DNA from: an uncultured Oleiphilus sp.
GTDB lineage: Bacteria > Pseudomonadota > Gammaproteobacteria > Pseudomonadales > Oleiphilaceae
DNA: 39,825 nt
Direction of reading: 5' to 3'
Assembly (NCBI GenBank): GCA_913020495.1
Contig: CAJWBJ010000029.1
Location: 1-39,825 of the forward strand
This document shows, piece after piece, positions 1 through 7,752 of this stretch. The notes below the pieces were generated by a model. It had not been told where the DNA came from, ran no database searches, and was given only the letters and a program-made list of their open reading frames with translations. The number at the start of each line of letters is the position of its first letter. Position 1 is the first letter of the stretch. Position numbers and translations under genes: made by a program.

Positions 1-32
1 AAAATTTACTGATTGAACATAAGGCTTTATAC

Positions 33-497
33 GTGAGTAATAACAAATTTATCGCCCCCTCCCCTTCTTACACTGTCATTCAACGTGAAGATGAAGGCGC
101 ACAGGTTTATGCAGCCGTTAATACCTCGCTCGCAAAATTAGACAATACACAGCGCCAACTGTTTAGCTGGCAACTATCGCTAATATTGGAACTGGAAACG
201 GAAGATGATAAAGGCTTAACTTTAGATCACGAAGCCAAGGCGATAGAACCTTTTTGCCAGCAACTTGAGAAGGATCTGCTAACAAATGGCAACGCGCTGC
301 CTCTGGCGAGAATTACCTGGCGTAAAACTCGTGAATTATTATTTCGCGTTTACAATCCAGTCGAAGCAGATGAGCATATCAAAGCCTTGATAGAAGCAGA
401 AACTAACCCACGCCCCTTTAGTTATTCCATTAACCCTGATGAAGAGTGGAAACTGGCCGATGATTACCTTAAACAATTTAATGATGCTGCCCAATAA
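33..497 (+). CDS. DUF695-domain protein, function unknown
   Basis: A 154-residue soluble protein with no signal peptide or membrane segment. The C-terminal half has the pattern I associate with the DUF695 family: a Trp/Arg-rich strand (ITWRKTRELLFRVYNP), then a helix, then PRPFSYSI followed by DEEW near the end. The family has no established function. The start is GTG at 33, preceded by AAGG about eight bases upstream; the window begins only 32 bases before it, so its upstream neighbour is unseen. The family assignment rests on recognising the C-terminal pattern, not on a search. Confidence 0.65.
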   Translation: MSNNKFIAPSPSYTVIQREDEGAQVYAAVNTSLAKLDNTQRQLFSWQLSLILELETEDDKGLTLDHEAKAIEPFCQQLEKDLLTNGNALPLARITWRKTRELLFRVYNPVEADEHIKALIEAETNPRPFSYSINPDEEWKLADDYLKQFNDAAQ

Positions 498-610
498 TTA
501 AATCAATAGACACAGAAACAAACGCTTACGCCTCATGTTATTCCTGAGGTTACTTAATTGGGAATCTATTCTCTTCAAGGTAGCATGGGCTTGCACCGCC
601 CTAAAAAACG

Positions 611-645
611 TGGATATCGGCTCAAGAGACTGCCGGTATGACATG
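611..645 (-). repeat. Diverged copy of the CATTCCGG palindromic repeat
   Basis: Read on the minus strand this stretch has TGTCATACCGGCAGTC, which differs at two of 16 positions from TGTCATTCCGGTAGTC at about 34955-34970. The neighbouring bases (TGGATATCGGCT on the plus strand) also align with the arm of the repeat pair at 32458-32493 (TGGATTCTGGCT). It lies in the 259-base gap between the DUF695 gene and proC, in which I see no other feature except the hairpin at 744-764. Confidence 0.5.
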
Positions 646-743
646 AGTACGGCATGACAATGGGAGCTGTAGGTAGGTTTGTAGCGTGTATTTTGCCCAC
701 CAATTACAATTTAACAAGCGTCTAAAAACTAATTTATGCCTCG

Positions 744-764
744 AAGGGTAACTGTTTTACCCTT
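744..764 (-). terminator. Hairpin overlapping the proC stop codon
   Basis: AAGGGTAA and TTACCCTT form an 8-bp stem around a 5-base loop. On the minus strand the TAA stop codon of proC lies inside the left arm. There is no immediate T-run after the stem, so it may be a weak or factor-assisted terminator, or an mRNA 3'-end stabiliser, rather than a classic intrinsic terminator. Confidence 0.45.
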
Positions 765-1584
765 TCAATTGCGCCGACATCTCTATTGAGCGCTCTGTAG
801 CGGCATTAATTGCCTGTTCAAAAATATCCACTAAGCCTAAAGACTCAAAGGTTTGAATAGCTCGTTCCGTAGTGCCACCTGGAGACATTACATTACGTTT
901 TAATTGCGCTGGTTCAACATCACTATTTAATACCATTTCAGCAGCACCCGCGACGGTCTGTGCAGCTAGTTTTCGGGCTGTTTCTGCCGATAAACCTTGT
1001 TTTACAGCTGCCGCCTCCATGGCTTCAATCACTAAAAATACATAAGCCGGCCCACTACCAGATAAGGCTGTCACAGCATGCATTTGCGATTCATCTTTTA
1101 CCCATTCAACCACGCCAATAGCTGAAAATAGTGCGCTAGTGGCTGCTTTTTGCACTTCAGATACTTGCTGATTAGCGATTAAACCACTCGCACCTTTAAG
1201 TACTTGCGATGGTGTATTGGGCATGCAACGAATAATGGGTAATTCTCCACCTAACCATGCATCAATGCTGTCGATACTGATACCGGCTGCAATCGAAATA
1301 ATCAGTGGTTTGTGTGCGAGTGAGCTTGAAATATCTTCACAAACATTCTGCAGTACCTGAGGTTTAACGCTTAAGACAATAATGTCGGCATTTGAGGCGG
1401 CAGTTTGATTGTTCGTCGTAGTTTGAATGTGTGAACTTGCTTTTATAGCTTGTAGATTTGCTTCACTCGGAGCACTGGCGATAATCTGCTCGCGAGGGAA
1501 ACCGTCTTTTACTAAGCCACCAACAATGCAGCTAGCCATGTTTCCAGCGCCAATAAAGCAAATTTTACTGTCATTTAAATTCAT
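757..1584 (-). CDS. proC: Pyrroline-5-carboxylate reductase ProC
   Basis: Cytosolic enzyme that reduces 1-pyrroline-5-carboxylate to proline with NAD(P)H, the last step of proline synthesis. It is 275 residues, close to the usual length of about 270. Residues 12-16 (GAGNM) are the Rossmann nucleotide-binding loop. CMPNTP, the LSGSGPAYVF stretch and MSPGGTTERAI near the C-terminus are conserved family motifs around the active site and dimer interface. The frame stays open upstream to 1680, but the ATG at 1584 fits the family N-terminus (MNLNDSKICFIGAGNM) and has an AGAGA-type ribosome site. It lies 13 bases after yggS and is probably cotranscribed with it, a common pairing in gammaproteobacteria. 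Confidence 0.97.
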   Translation of the reverse strand: MNLNDSKICFIGAGNMASCIVGGLVKDGFPREQIIASAPSEANLQAIKASSHIQTTTNNQTAASNADIIVLSVKPQVLQNVCEDISSSLAHKPLIISIAAGISIDSIDAWLGGELPIIRCMPNTPSQVLKGASGLIANQQVSEVQKAATSALFSAIGVVEWVKDESQMHAVTALSGSGPAYVFLVIEAMEAAAVKQGLSAETARKLAAQTVAGAAEMVLNSDVEPAQLKRNVMSPGGTTERAIQTFESLGLVDIFEQAINAATERSIEMSAQLKG

Positions 1585-1597
1585 TTTTACTGTCTCT

Positions 1598-2314
1598 TTA
1601 AATATTTTTTTCAGGGCGAGGGCCAAATAAAGCCGTGCCAACTCTGACCATGTTTGAACCGCATTCAATAGCCGTTTCAATATCGCCTGACATTCCCATG
1701 GAAAGAGTATCTATCGTGGGATGCTGTCGTTTTAAATTTACAAATAAAGCCTGCATCTCCAAAAAAGAAGCGTGCAGGGCTTCCTCTGACTGACTGGCTT
1801 TGGGGATCGTCATTAAACCTCTTAATTCAAGCAGGGGTAATGTATCGATTTGTTCACAAAGTGCTTTTACTTCCTGAATATTGATGCCTGACTTACTGGC
1901 TTCATGGTTGATATTTACTTGAATACAAACCTTGAGAGGGGGCATTTCAGGATTGCGTTGAGCATTTAAACGGGTCGCGATCTTTTCACGGTCAACACTT
2001 TGCACCCAATCAAAATGCTTAGCAATCACTTTGGTTTTATTTGATTGCACAGGGCCGATAAAGTGCCAGGCCAAGTTTGCATACTCTTCAACCGAGCATA
2101 ATTTCTGTAAAGCTTCTTGCTTGGAAATAGCTTCATTGACATAGTTCTCACCGAAACTTGTCAAGCCTGAAAGCATGGCTGAATATAGTTCTTCTGCGCT
2201 TCTGGTTTTGGTGACGGCCAACAAATTTACCGAATTTGGGGTACGTTTAGCCCTTATTTCTGCTTTTTTGATTCTTTGCCTAACGTTTATTAGCTTGTCT
2301 GCTATGCTGAACAT
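1598..2314 (-). CDS. yggS: Pyridoxal phosphate homeostasis protein YggS
   Basis: PLP-binding protein of the YggS/PROSC family, with an alanine-racemase-like TIM barrel. It has no known catalytic activity and is thought to buffer pyridoxal phosphate and influence amino and keto acid pools. It has 238 residues, near the E. coli length of 234. Lys36 in LLAVTKT is the expected PLP Schiff-base lysine. FGENYVNEA, WHFIGPVQSNKT and the C-terminal SMGMSGD...GSNMVRVGTALFG are family hallmarks. I chose the ATG at 2314; an upstream extension of 22 residues is open but does not look like family sequence, and no strong ribosome site is visible for either. It is divergent from pilT and upstream of proC. Confidence 0.95.
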   Translation of the reverse strand: MFSIADKLINVRQRIKKAEIRAKRTPNSVNLLAVTKTRSAEELYSAMLSGLTSFGENYVNEAISKQEALQKLCSVEEYANLAWHFIGPVQSNKTKVIAKHFDWVQSVDREKIATRLNAQRNPEMPPLKVCIQVNINHEASKSGINIQEVKALCEQIDTLPLLELRGLMTIPKASQSEEALHASFLEMQALFVNLKRQHPTIDTLSMGMSGDIETAIECGSNMVRVGTALFGPRPEKNI

Positions 2315-2420
2315 GATGTTATTCAATAAGATAGTGAGCTTTAAGTGAAGGCCATTTGAGCAAAAACCGAATAGATTCACAAGCTTTTATATAGACGGTA
2401 CTTCTCTCAAGAGGATGACA

Positions 2421-3455
2421 ATGGATATTACTGAGTTACTCGCCTTCTCTGCAAAGCAGGGCGCTTCTGATTTACACCTTTCTGCAGGCTTACCGCCTAT
2501 GATTCGAGTCGATGGCGATGTCCGTCGCATCAATCTTCCAGCGATGGAGCATAAAGAAGTTCATTCATTAATTTATGACATAATGAATGACAAACAGCGT
2601 AAAGATTATGAAGAGTTTCTTGAGACAGACTTCTCCTTTGAAGTGCCCGGGGTTGCCCGATTCAGGGTAAACGCATTTAACCAAAATCGTGGTGCCGCTG
2701 GGGTATTTCGAACCATCCCTTCCAAAGTACTCACCATGGAAGACTTAGGTATGGGCCAAGTATTTAAAGAAATTGCCGAAGTGCCTAGAGGTTTAGTATT
2801 AGTGACTGGGCCAACCGGCTCGGGTAAATCAACCACTCTAGCCGCGATGATTGATTACATTAACGATAATCGTTATGACCACATCCTCACCATTGAAGAC
2901 CCGATAGAATTTGTGCATGAAAGCAAAAAATGCTTAATGAATCAACGAGAAGTACATCGAGACACTTTGGGCTTTAATGAAGCACTACGCTCAGCGTTAC
3001 GTGAAGATCCCGACATCATCCTCGTTGGTGAGCTGCGTGATTTGGAAACTATTCGTTTAGCTTTAACGGCAGCGGAAACCGGCCACTTGGTGTTTGGCAC
3101 CTTGCACACCACCTCTGCGGCTAAAACCATTGACCGTGTGGTCGATGTATTTCCGGCAGAAGAGAAATCAATGGTTCGTTCCATGCTTTCAGAGTCATTA
3201 CAGGCAGTTATTTCCCAATCTCTATTGAAGAAAACCAATGGTGGTCGGATTGCGGCGCATGAAATTATGATTGGCACCCCGGCAATTCGAAACCTGATTC
3301 GGGAAGGCAAAGTAGCGCAGATGTACAGTGCGATTCAGACAGGGGCTTCCATTGGTATGCAAACTCTGGATCAATGCTTACAAGATCTGCTTAGTAAAGG
3401 GATGATTACGCGCGATACAGCGCGCGAAAAAGCTAAAATACCTGAAAACTTCTAA
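2421..3455 (+). CDS. pilT: Type IV pilus retraction ATPase PilT
   Basis: Hexameric cytoplasmic ATPase that depolymerises type IV pili to power twitching motility and DNA uptake. It has 344 residues, the typical PilT length. An N-terminal PAS-like region is followed by the RecA-like core: Walker A GPTGSGKST at 130-138, an Asp-box/IEDPIEF stretch, Walker B IILVGELRD around 199-207, a His box GHLVFGTLHT around 221-230, and AIRNLIRE at 288-295, the motif specific to PilT that is needed for retraction. An ATG at 2415 is in frame, but AAGAGG sits directly against it; the ATG at 2421 has proper spacing and gives the canonical MDITELL start. pilU follows after 59 bases on the same strand. Confidence 0.98.
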   Translation: MDITELLAFSAKQGASDLHLSAGLPPMIRVDGDVRRINLPAMEHKEVHSLIYDIMNDKQRKDYEEFLETDFSFEVPGVARFRVNAFNQNRGAAGVFRTIPSKVLTMEDLGMGQVFKEIAEVPRGLVLVTGPTGSGKSTTLAAMIDYINDNRYDHILTIEDPIEFVHESKKCLMNQREVHRDTLGFNEALRSALREDPDIILVGELRDLETIRLALTAAETGHLVFGTLHTTSAAKTIDRVVDVFPAEEKSMVRSMLSESLQAVISQSLLKKTNGGRIAAHEIMIGTPAIRNLIREGKVAQMYSAIQTGASIGMQTLDQCLQDLLSKGMITRDTAREKAKIPENF

Positions 3456-3514
3456 ATTGACCCCCTATCAGGTATTAACTGGATAAATGAAAGGACAGGA
3501 AAAAGGATAAAACA

Positions 3515-4651
3515 GTGGACTTTGAAAAGCTCTTAAAAATTATGGTTGAGAAAGGTGGCTCCGACTTATTTATTACAGTTGGTGTGCCACCCAGCATAAA
3601 AATTCACGGTAAAATTGTACCGGTGACCAAACAAGCTTTAACGCCTGAGCAGAGTCGTGAAATTGTTTTTGATATCATGAGTGAAAAGCAGCGTGCCGAG
3701 TTTAACGAGCATAATGAGTGTAATTTTGCGATTAGTTCGCGTGGTATTGGACGCTTCCGGGTGAGTGCTTTTTATCAGCGAAACCTATGCGGTATGGTAC
3801 TTAGACGTATCGAAACTAATATTCCGCACATTGAAGACCTTGGTTTACCCGAGGTAATCAACCAACTGGCAATGACCAAGCGCGGCTTAATTATTTTTGT
3901 TGGCGCCACAGGCACAGGTAAATCAACTTCTTTAGCATCAATGATCGGACACCGAAACCGCAATAGCCGCGGCCATATTATTTCTATTGAAGACCCAATT
4001 GAATACATTCATCAGCATGAAAATTGTATTGTCACTCAACGAGAGGTAGGTATTGATACCGAAAGCTTCGATGTAGCGCTTAAGAATACCTTAAGACAAG
4101 CACCAGACGTAATTATGATTGGTGAAATTCGAAGTAAGGAAACCATGGACTACGCAGTCACCTTCGCTGAAACAGGGCACTTGTGTTTAGCTACCTTACA
4201 CGCCAACAATGCTAACCAAGCGCTTGACCGTATTATTAACTTCTTTCCGGCAGAGCAACAAAACCAGATCTGGATGGACTTATCACTCAATCTGAAAGCG
4301 ATAGTCGCCCAGCAATTAATTCCGACACCGGATGGAAAAGGCCGTAAAGCCGCTATCGAAGTCTTGTTGAACACCCCTTTATGCGCCGACCTGATTCGTA
4401 AAAAGGAAGTGCACAAACTGAAAGAGCTCATGACCAAATCACGAGACATCGGTATGCAAACCTTTGATCAGGCCTTGTATGACCTTTATGCGGCGGGTGA
4501 TGTTACTTATGAAGATGCACTTGCTTATGCTGACTCAGCGAACGACTTAAGACTACTTATTAAGTTAGGTTCAGATGCAAGCACGCCGAGTCAACTAAAT
4601 TCGACAACAGACAGATTTAGTATGCAAGAGGATATTAATTTTAAACCTTAA
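3515..4651 (+). CDS. pilU: PilT-dependent pilus retraction ATPase PilU
   Basis: Paralogue of PilT that assists retraction under load. It has 378 residues, near the usual 380. Walker A is GATGTGKST at 130-138, Walker B is VIMIGEIRS, and a GHLCLATLHA His box is present. The PilT signature AIRNLIRE is replaced by LCADLIRK, as expected for PilU. The C-terminal tail after about residue 345 is polar and poorly conserved. The start is GTG at 3515, with AAAAGG about eight bases upstream. It probably forms an operon with pilT and ends just before the palindrome at 4656-4685. Confidence 0.97.
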   Translation: MDFEKLLKIMVEKGGSDLFITVGVPPSIKIHGKIVPVTKQALTPEQSREIVFDIMSEKQRAEFNEHNECNFAISSRGIGRFRVSAFYQRNLCGMVLRRIETNIPHIEDLGLPEVINQLAMTKRGLIIFVGATGTGKSTSLASMIGHRNRNSRGHIISIEDPIEYIHQHENCIVTQREVGIDTESFDVALKNTLRQAPDVIMIGEIRSKETMDYAVTFAETGHLCLATLHANNANQALDRIINFFPAEQQNQIWMDLSLNLKAIVAQQLIPTPDGKGRKAAIEVLLNTPLCADLIRKKEVHKLKELMTKSRDIGMQTFDQALYDLYAAGDVTYEDALAYADSANDLRLLIKLGSDASTPSQLNSTTDRFSMQEDINFKP

Positions 4652-4655
4652 TAAT

Positions 4656-4685
4656 ATGTAGGTCGGATTAAAACCCGACCTACAT
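4656..4685. repeat. GTAGGTCGG-type hairpin repeat between convergent genes
   Basis: ATGTAGGTCGG and CCGACCTACAT form a perfect 11-bp stem around an 8-base loop. It sits between the ends of pilU and the convergent GGDEF-EAL gene and could act as a bidirectional terminator. The same stem core recurs at 15679-15698 and twice, in mirror orientation, inside the element at 35951-36181, so it is a dispersed family and not a one-off terminator. Confidence 0.8.
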
Positions 4686-4702
4686 GGGTGTCAGCTTCGC
4701 TC

Positions 4703-7531
4703 TTAAAGCATTTTAGGTATCTGACTTTCGAGTACTTGCTCCATCTTTTCAGCGCTTAGTGGTTTAGACACCAGATAGCCCTGAATGAAATCACAGCCAT
4801 AGCTACTTAATAGCGATAACTGAGCTTCATTTTCTACCCCTTCAGCCACTATCTGAAGATTCAAACTATCACCCAGTACGATAATCGCCTTGACGATGGC
4901 TTTTTGAGCCTTTGAACTTTCCACACCTTCAACGAAAGAACGGTCTATTTTCAGAATATCGACCGGCAACTCTTTTAGATAACTCAAAGACGAATAACCC
5001 GTGCCAAAATCATCGATTGAAATCTTGATGCCCAGAGAACGTAAAGTATTCAGCAATTGAATAGCACCCTTTGAGTCTTCCATTATGGTGCTTTCAGTAA
5101 GTTCCAATTCAAGGTTTTCGGCAGGAATACGGGTTGTTTCAAGCGTTTTAATGATTAATGCTTCTAGGTCAGCATCACGTAACTGTCGAGGCGATAAATT
5201 TACTGAAACACTTAGTTGTCCTAGGCCTTGTGCTTCCCAGGCTTGAGTCTGGGTACAAGCAGCTTGTAACACATAGGCACCCAACTCAGAAATCAAACCG
5301 CACTCTTCGGCAACATTAACGAACTCATGCGGAGAAATTTGCCCTTTGACCGGGTGGTTCCAGCGAATCAAAGCTTCCACTGAGCGGATTTTGTTTTGGC
5401 TAACATCCAGCTTGGGTTGATAGTAAACCTCAAGTTCGTCATTACTGAAGGCCTTGCGCAAGGCTAGTTCCATTTCGAGGCGCTGACGTGAAAAGGATTC
5501 TAAAGACGCATCAAATAACTGGATCTGATCACCGCCCTGATACTTGGCTTTTTGCACCGCAAGAGATGCATTTTGCATAAGGGTTTCAATATCTTGCGCG
5601 TCTTCTGGTACCTGAGAAACGCCAATACTGCACGATAATGCGACTTCCTGGTTATCGATTTCGTAATGGTTGTGCGTGACACATTTGAATAAGCGTTCAG
5701 CAAAATTCATCACATCAAACTTTGGATTACTGGCCACGATACATGCAAACTCATTGCCGCCGACACGGGCTAAAATATCAACTTTCTGTACATTTTTACT
5801 GAGTCGATCAGCAATCGCACACAATAGCTGATCGGAGGCATCATGACCAAAGCTGTCATTAAATTGCTTGAAGCGGTCAATATCCAGCACAACTAATGCA
5901 AAGGGGATTAGTTCATCTTTATAACGTAATAGGGCTCGGTGAAGTTGGTCTTTAAACTGCACCCTGTTGGCTAGTTTAGTAAGATCATCATAATTAATCA
6001 GGTAGTCTAATTTTTTATCCGCGGCTTTACGATCTGAAAGGTCAGAAACAAGACCTGCATAATATTTTGTGTTGCCACGTTCATCAAAAATAGGGTTAAT
6101 TTGAGTCCATTGCGGGTAGTAGTCACCATGGCGGCGTTTTTCTAATAACTCGCCTTGCCACTGGCCTTGCTCTTTAACTTCATCCAGCAACTGACTAAAA
6201 ACATCTGAGCGGTTTGGGGTTTCACTGATATCAAAAATGGAACGACCAACCAACCATTCAGCATTGTGCCCGCTAATCGCTGAATATGCAGGGTTTACCG
6301 ATAAAAAGCAGGCATTTTGATCTAACACGAAAACACCCTCAGAGGTTTGGTCAAAAACGGACTTAGCCAAGCGGACTTGTTCATCTCGCAGTACTTCGGA
6401 GTGAATGTTACGGCGCGTTCCTAGTATGCGCTCTGCACGACCTTTGGCGTCGTGATCGACAACCTTGCCGCACTCCTCTATCCATATCCAGCTGTCTTCG
6501 TGCTGTACTCGGTATTGAATCTGGTATTCTGCACGACCGCCTTCCAAGCAGGCATTCAAGGTATCCCGCACTTCAATATAATCTGCTGGGTGAATGACTT
6601 TTTTTAATGTTTGTATTACTTCGTTTGTACTTTGTTCTTTCTCACCAAAAAGAGAATGAAAAGCCGACTGATAAAACTGGCCTTTCAAAATATCCCAGTC
6701 AATCAAGCCTAAATGAGAGGCATCAATAGCTTGGGTTAAACGTGTCTGGCTTTTCACCAGTGCATCACTAATTCTTTTACGCAAGGCTATTTGCTGGCCC
6801 AGCTTGGCATTGGTATCGCGTAATTCTTTGGTGCGATCAGAAATAACTCGTTCTAGATTGTTTTCTTTCTCAATTAAGTCGACTTCAATTTTTGCACGTA
6901 TTGCCGCTTCTTTTTGAAAAGTGTCGTGGAGAATATTCAGTTCCTGGCTGGCTTCATCCACTGAGAGGTTAGCTTTTTGTTGGCTCATAAGCTTTGACGC
7001 TCGTGCTGCGCCATACCAAAGCACCATGAAATTAAAATCCATGAGTAAAGCAATGTTCAGGCTGTCAGTCCAGTTTGCTTTGATCACCAAATAATTGAGT
7101 GCAAAGACGATGGGAACTGAAAATGCGAACACGACATACATACCCAAAGGTACGGTCGAAAATAAATAAACAACAGATAATAAAATAAAGAAGAAAATAC
7201 TCGCTGAATGGTTTTGTGCCAAAATGCTTGCGTCTGGCGTAAAAAGTGACAAACCCAACCACAAAAAACCTAATACAATCGGTGCGAACTTTTCAGGTAT
7301 CAGTTGATTTAGCAGGGTAAGCTCTGGGAAAAAAATGCGAACATACTGCCAGCATGCAAATAACAAAGTGATGAAAGAGAATATACAAAACCCAGTATTC
7401 TCAGTGCCTAATTCAAACCACCAAGCCAAAACAACAACAATACTCAAACCATAAAACATCAGGCGATCAAGCCGTGATACATCGTTAGATATGCCTAACT
7501 TGGCAAATTCTGTTATTAAATTAAATGGCAT
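4703..7531 (-). CDS. Membrane PAS-GGDEF-EAL c-di-GMP protein, degenerate GGDEF
   Basis: A 942-residue inner-membrane signalling protein. Residues about 24-175 hold roughly six hydrophobic segments. A coiled coil (about 190-265) and two PAS domains (about 265-385 and 390-510) follow, then GGDEF (about 515-680) and EAL (about 690-935). The cyclase motif is GGNEF (591-595) where an active enzyme has Asp or Glu at the third position, and the inhibitory-site Arg is a Gln (QKVD). The EAL half looks intact: EAL at 719-721, NLSPRQL, ELTEST, IDDFGTGYSS, LKIDRSF and EGVEN. By family knowledge I infer a c-di-GMP phosphodiesterase, with the GGDEF domain possibly a GTP-binding regulator. No clear ribosome site precedes the ATG. 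It converges on pilU. Confidence 0.93.
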   Translation of the reverse strand: MPFNLITEFAKLGISNDVSRLDRLMFYGLSIVVVLAWWFELGTENTGFCIFSFITLLFACWQYVRIFFPELTLLNQLIPEKFAPIVLGFLWLGLSLFTPDASILAQNHSASIFFFILLSVVYLFSTVPLGMYVVFAFSVPIVFALNYLVIKANWTDSLNIALLMDFNFMVLWYGAARASKLMSQQKANLSVDEASQELNILHDTFQKEAAIRAKIEVDLIEKENNLERVISDRTKELRDTNAKLGQQIALRKRISDALVKSQTRLTQAIDASHLGLIDWDILKGQFYQSAFHSLFGEKEQSTNEVIQTLKKVIHPADYIEVRDTLNACLEGGRAEYQIQYRVQHEDSWIWIEECGKVVDHDAKGRAERILGTRRNIHSEVLRDEQVRLAKSVFDQTSEGVFVLDQNACFLSVNPAYSAISGHNAEWLVGRSIFDISETPNRSDVFSQLLDEVKEQGQWQGELLEKRRHGDYYPQWTQINPIFDERGNTKYYAGLVSDLSDRKAADKKLDYLINYDDLTKLANRVQFKDQLHRALLRYKDELIPFALVVLDIDRFKQFNDSFGHDASDQLLCAIADRLSKNVQKVDILARVGGNEFACIVASNPKFDVMNFAERLFKCVTHNHYEIDNQEVALSCSIGVSQVPEDAQDIETLMQNASLAVQKAKYQGGDQIQLFDASLESFSRQRLEMELALRKAFSNDELEVYYQPKLDVSQNKIRSVEALIRWNHPVKGQISPHEFVNVAEECGLISELGAYVLQAACTQTQAWEAQGLGQLSVSVNLSPRQLRDADLEALIIKTLETTRIPAENLELELTESTIMEDSKGAIQLLNTLRSLGIKISIDDFGTGYSSLSYLKELPVDILKIDRSFVEGVESSKAQKAIVKAIIVLGDSLNLQIVAEGVENEAQLSLLSSYGCDFIQGYLVSKPLSAEKMEQVLESQIPKML

Positions 7532-7752
7532 GATAATAGTATTTATTCTTAATGCTGGTTATTTATAGTATATATACAGTGTTTATTTAAATTATATCGC
7601 TCATATTGTAACCTTATTTTGTATGAAAATACGGTTATCTGTATAAATGTCTAAAAAGATGGGCACAATCATTTTCTGACTTTAGCGGGTACCTAGTGAG
7701 CTGATATACTTGCTTTCTTTAACCTTACCTTAATGGCAAATAAGCATATTCC

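Noticed and set aside
1585-1680. Thirty-two-residue N-terminal extension of ProC
   Set aside because: It overlaps the end of yggS in another frame and precedes the canonical ProC start, which has its own ribosome site.
7560-7655. LexA (SOS) box before uvrD
   Set aside because: ACAG near 7578 and CTGT near 7651 occur only as half-sites; neither has the partner half at the CTGT-N8-ACAG spacing.
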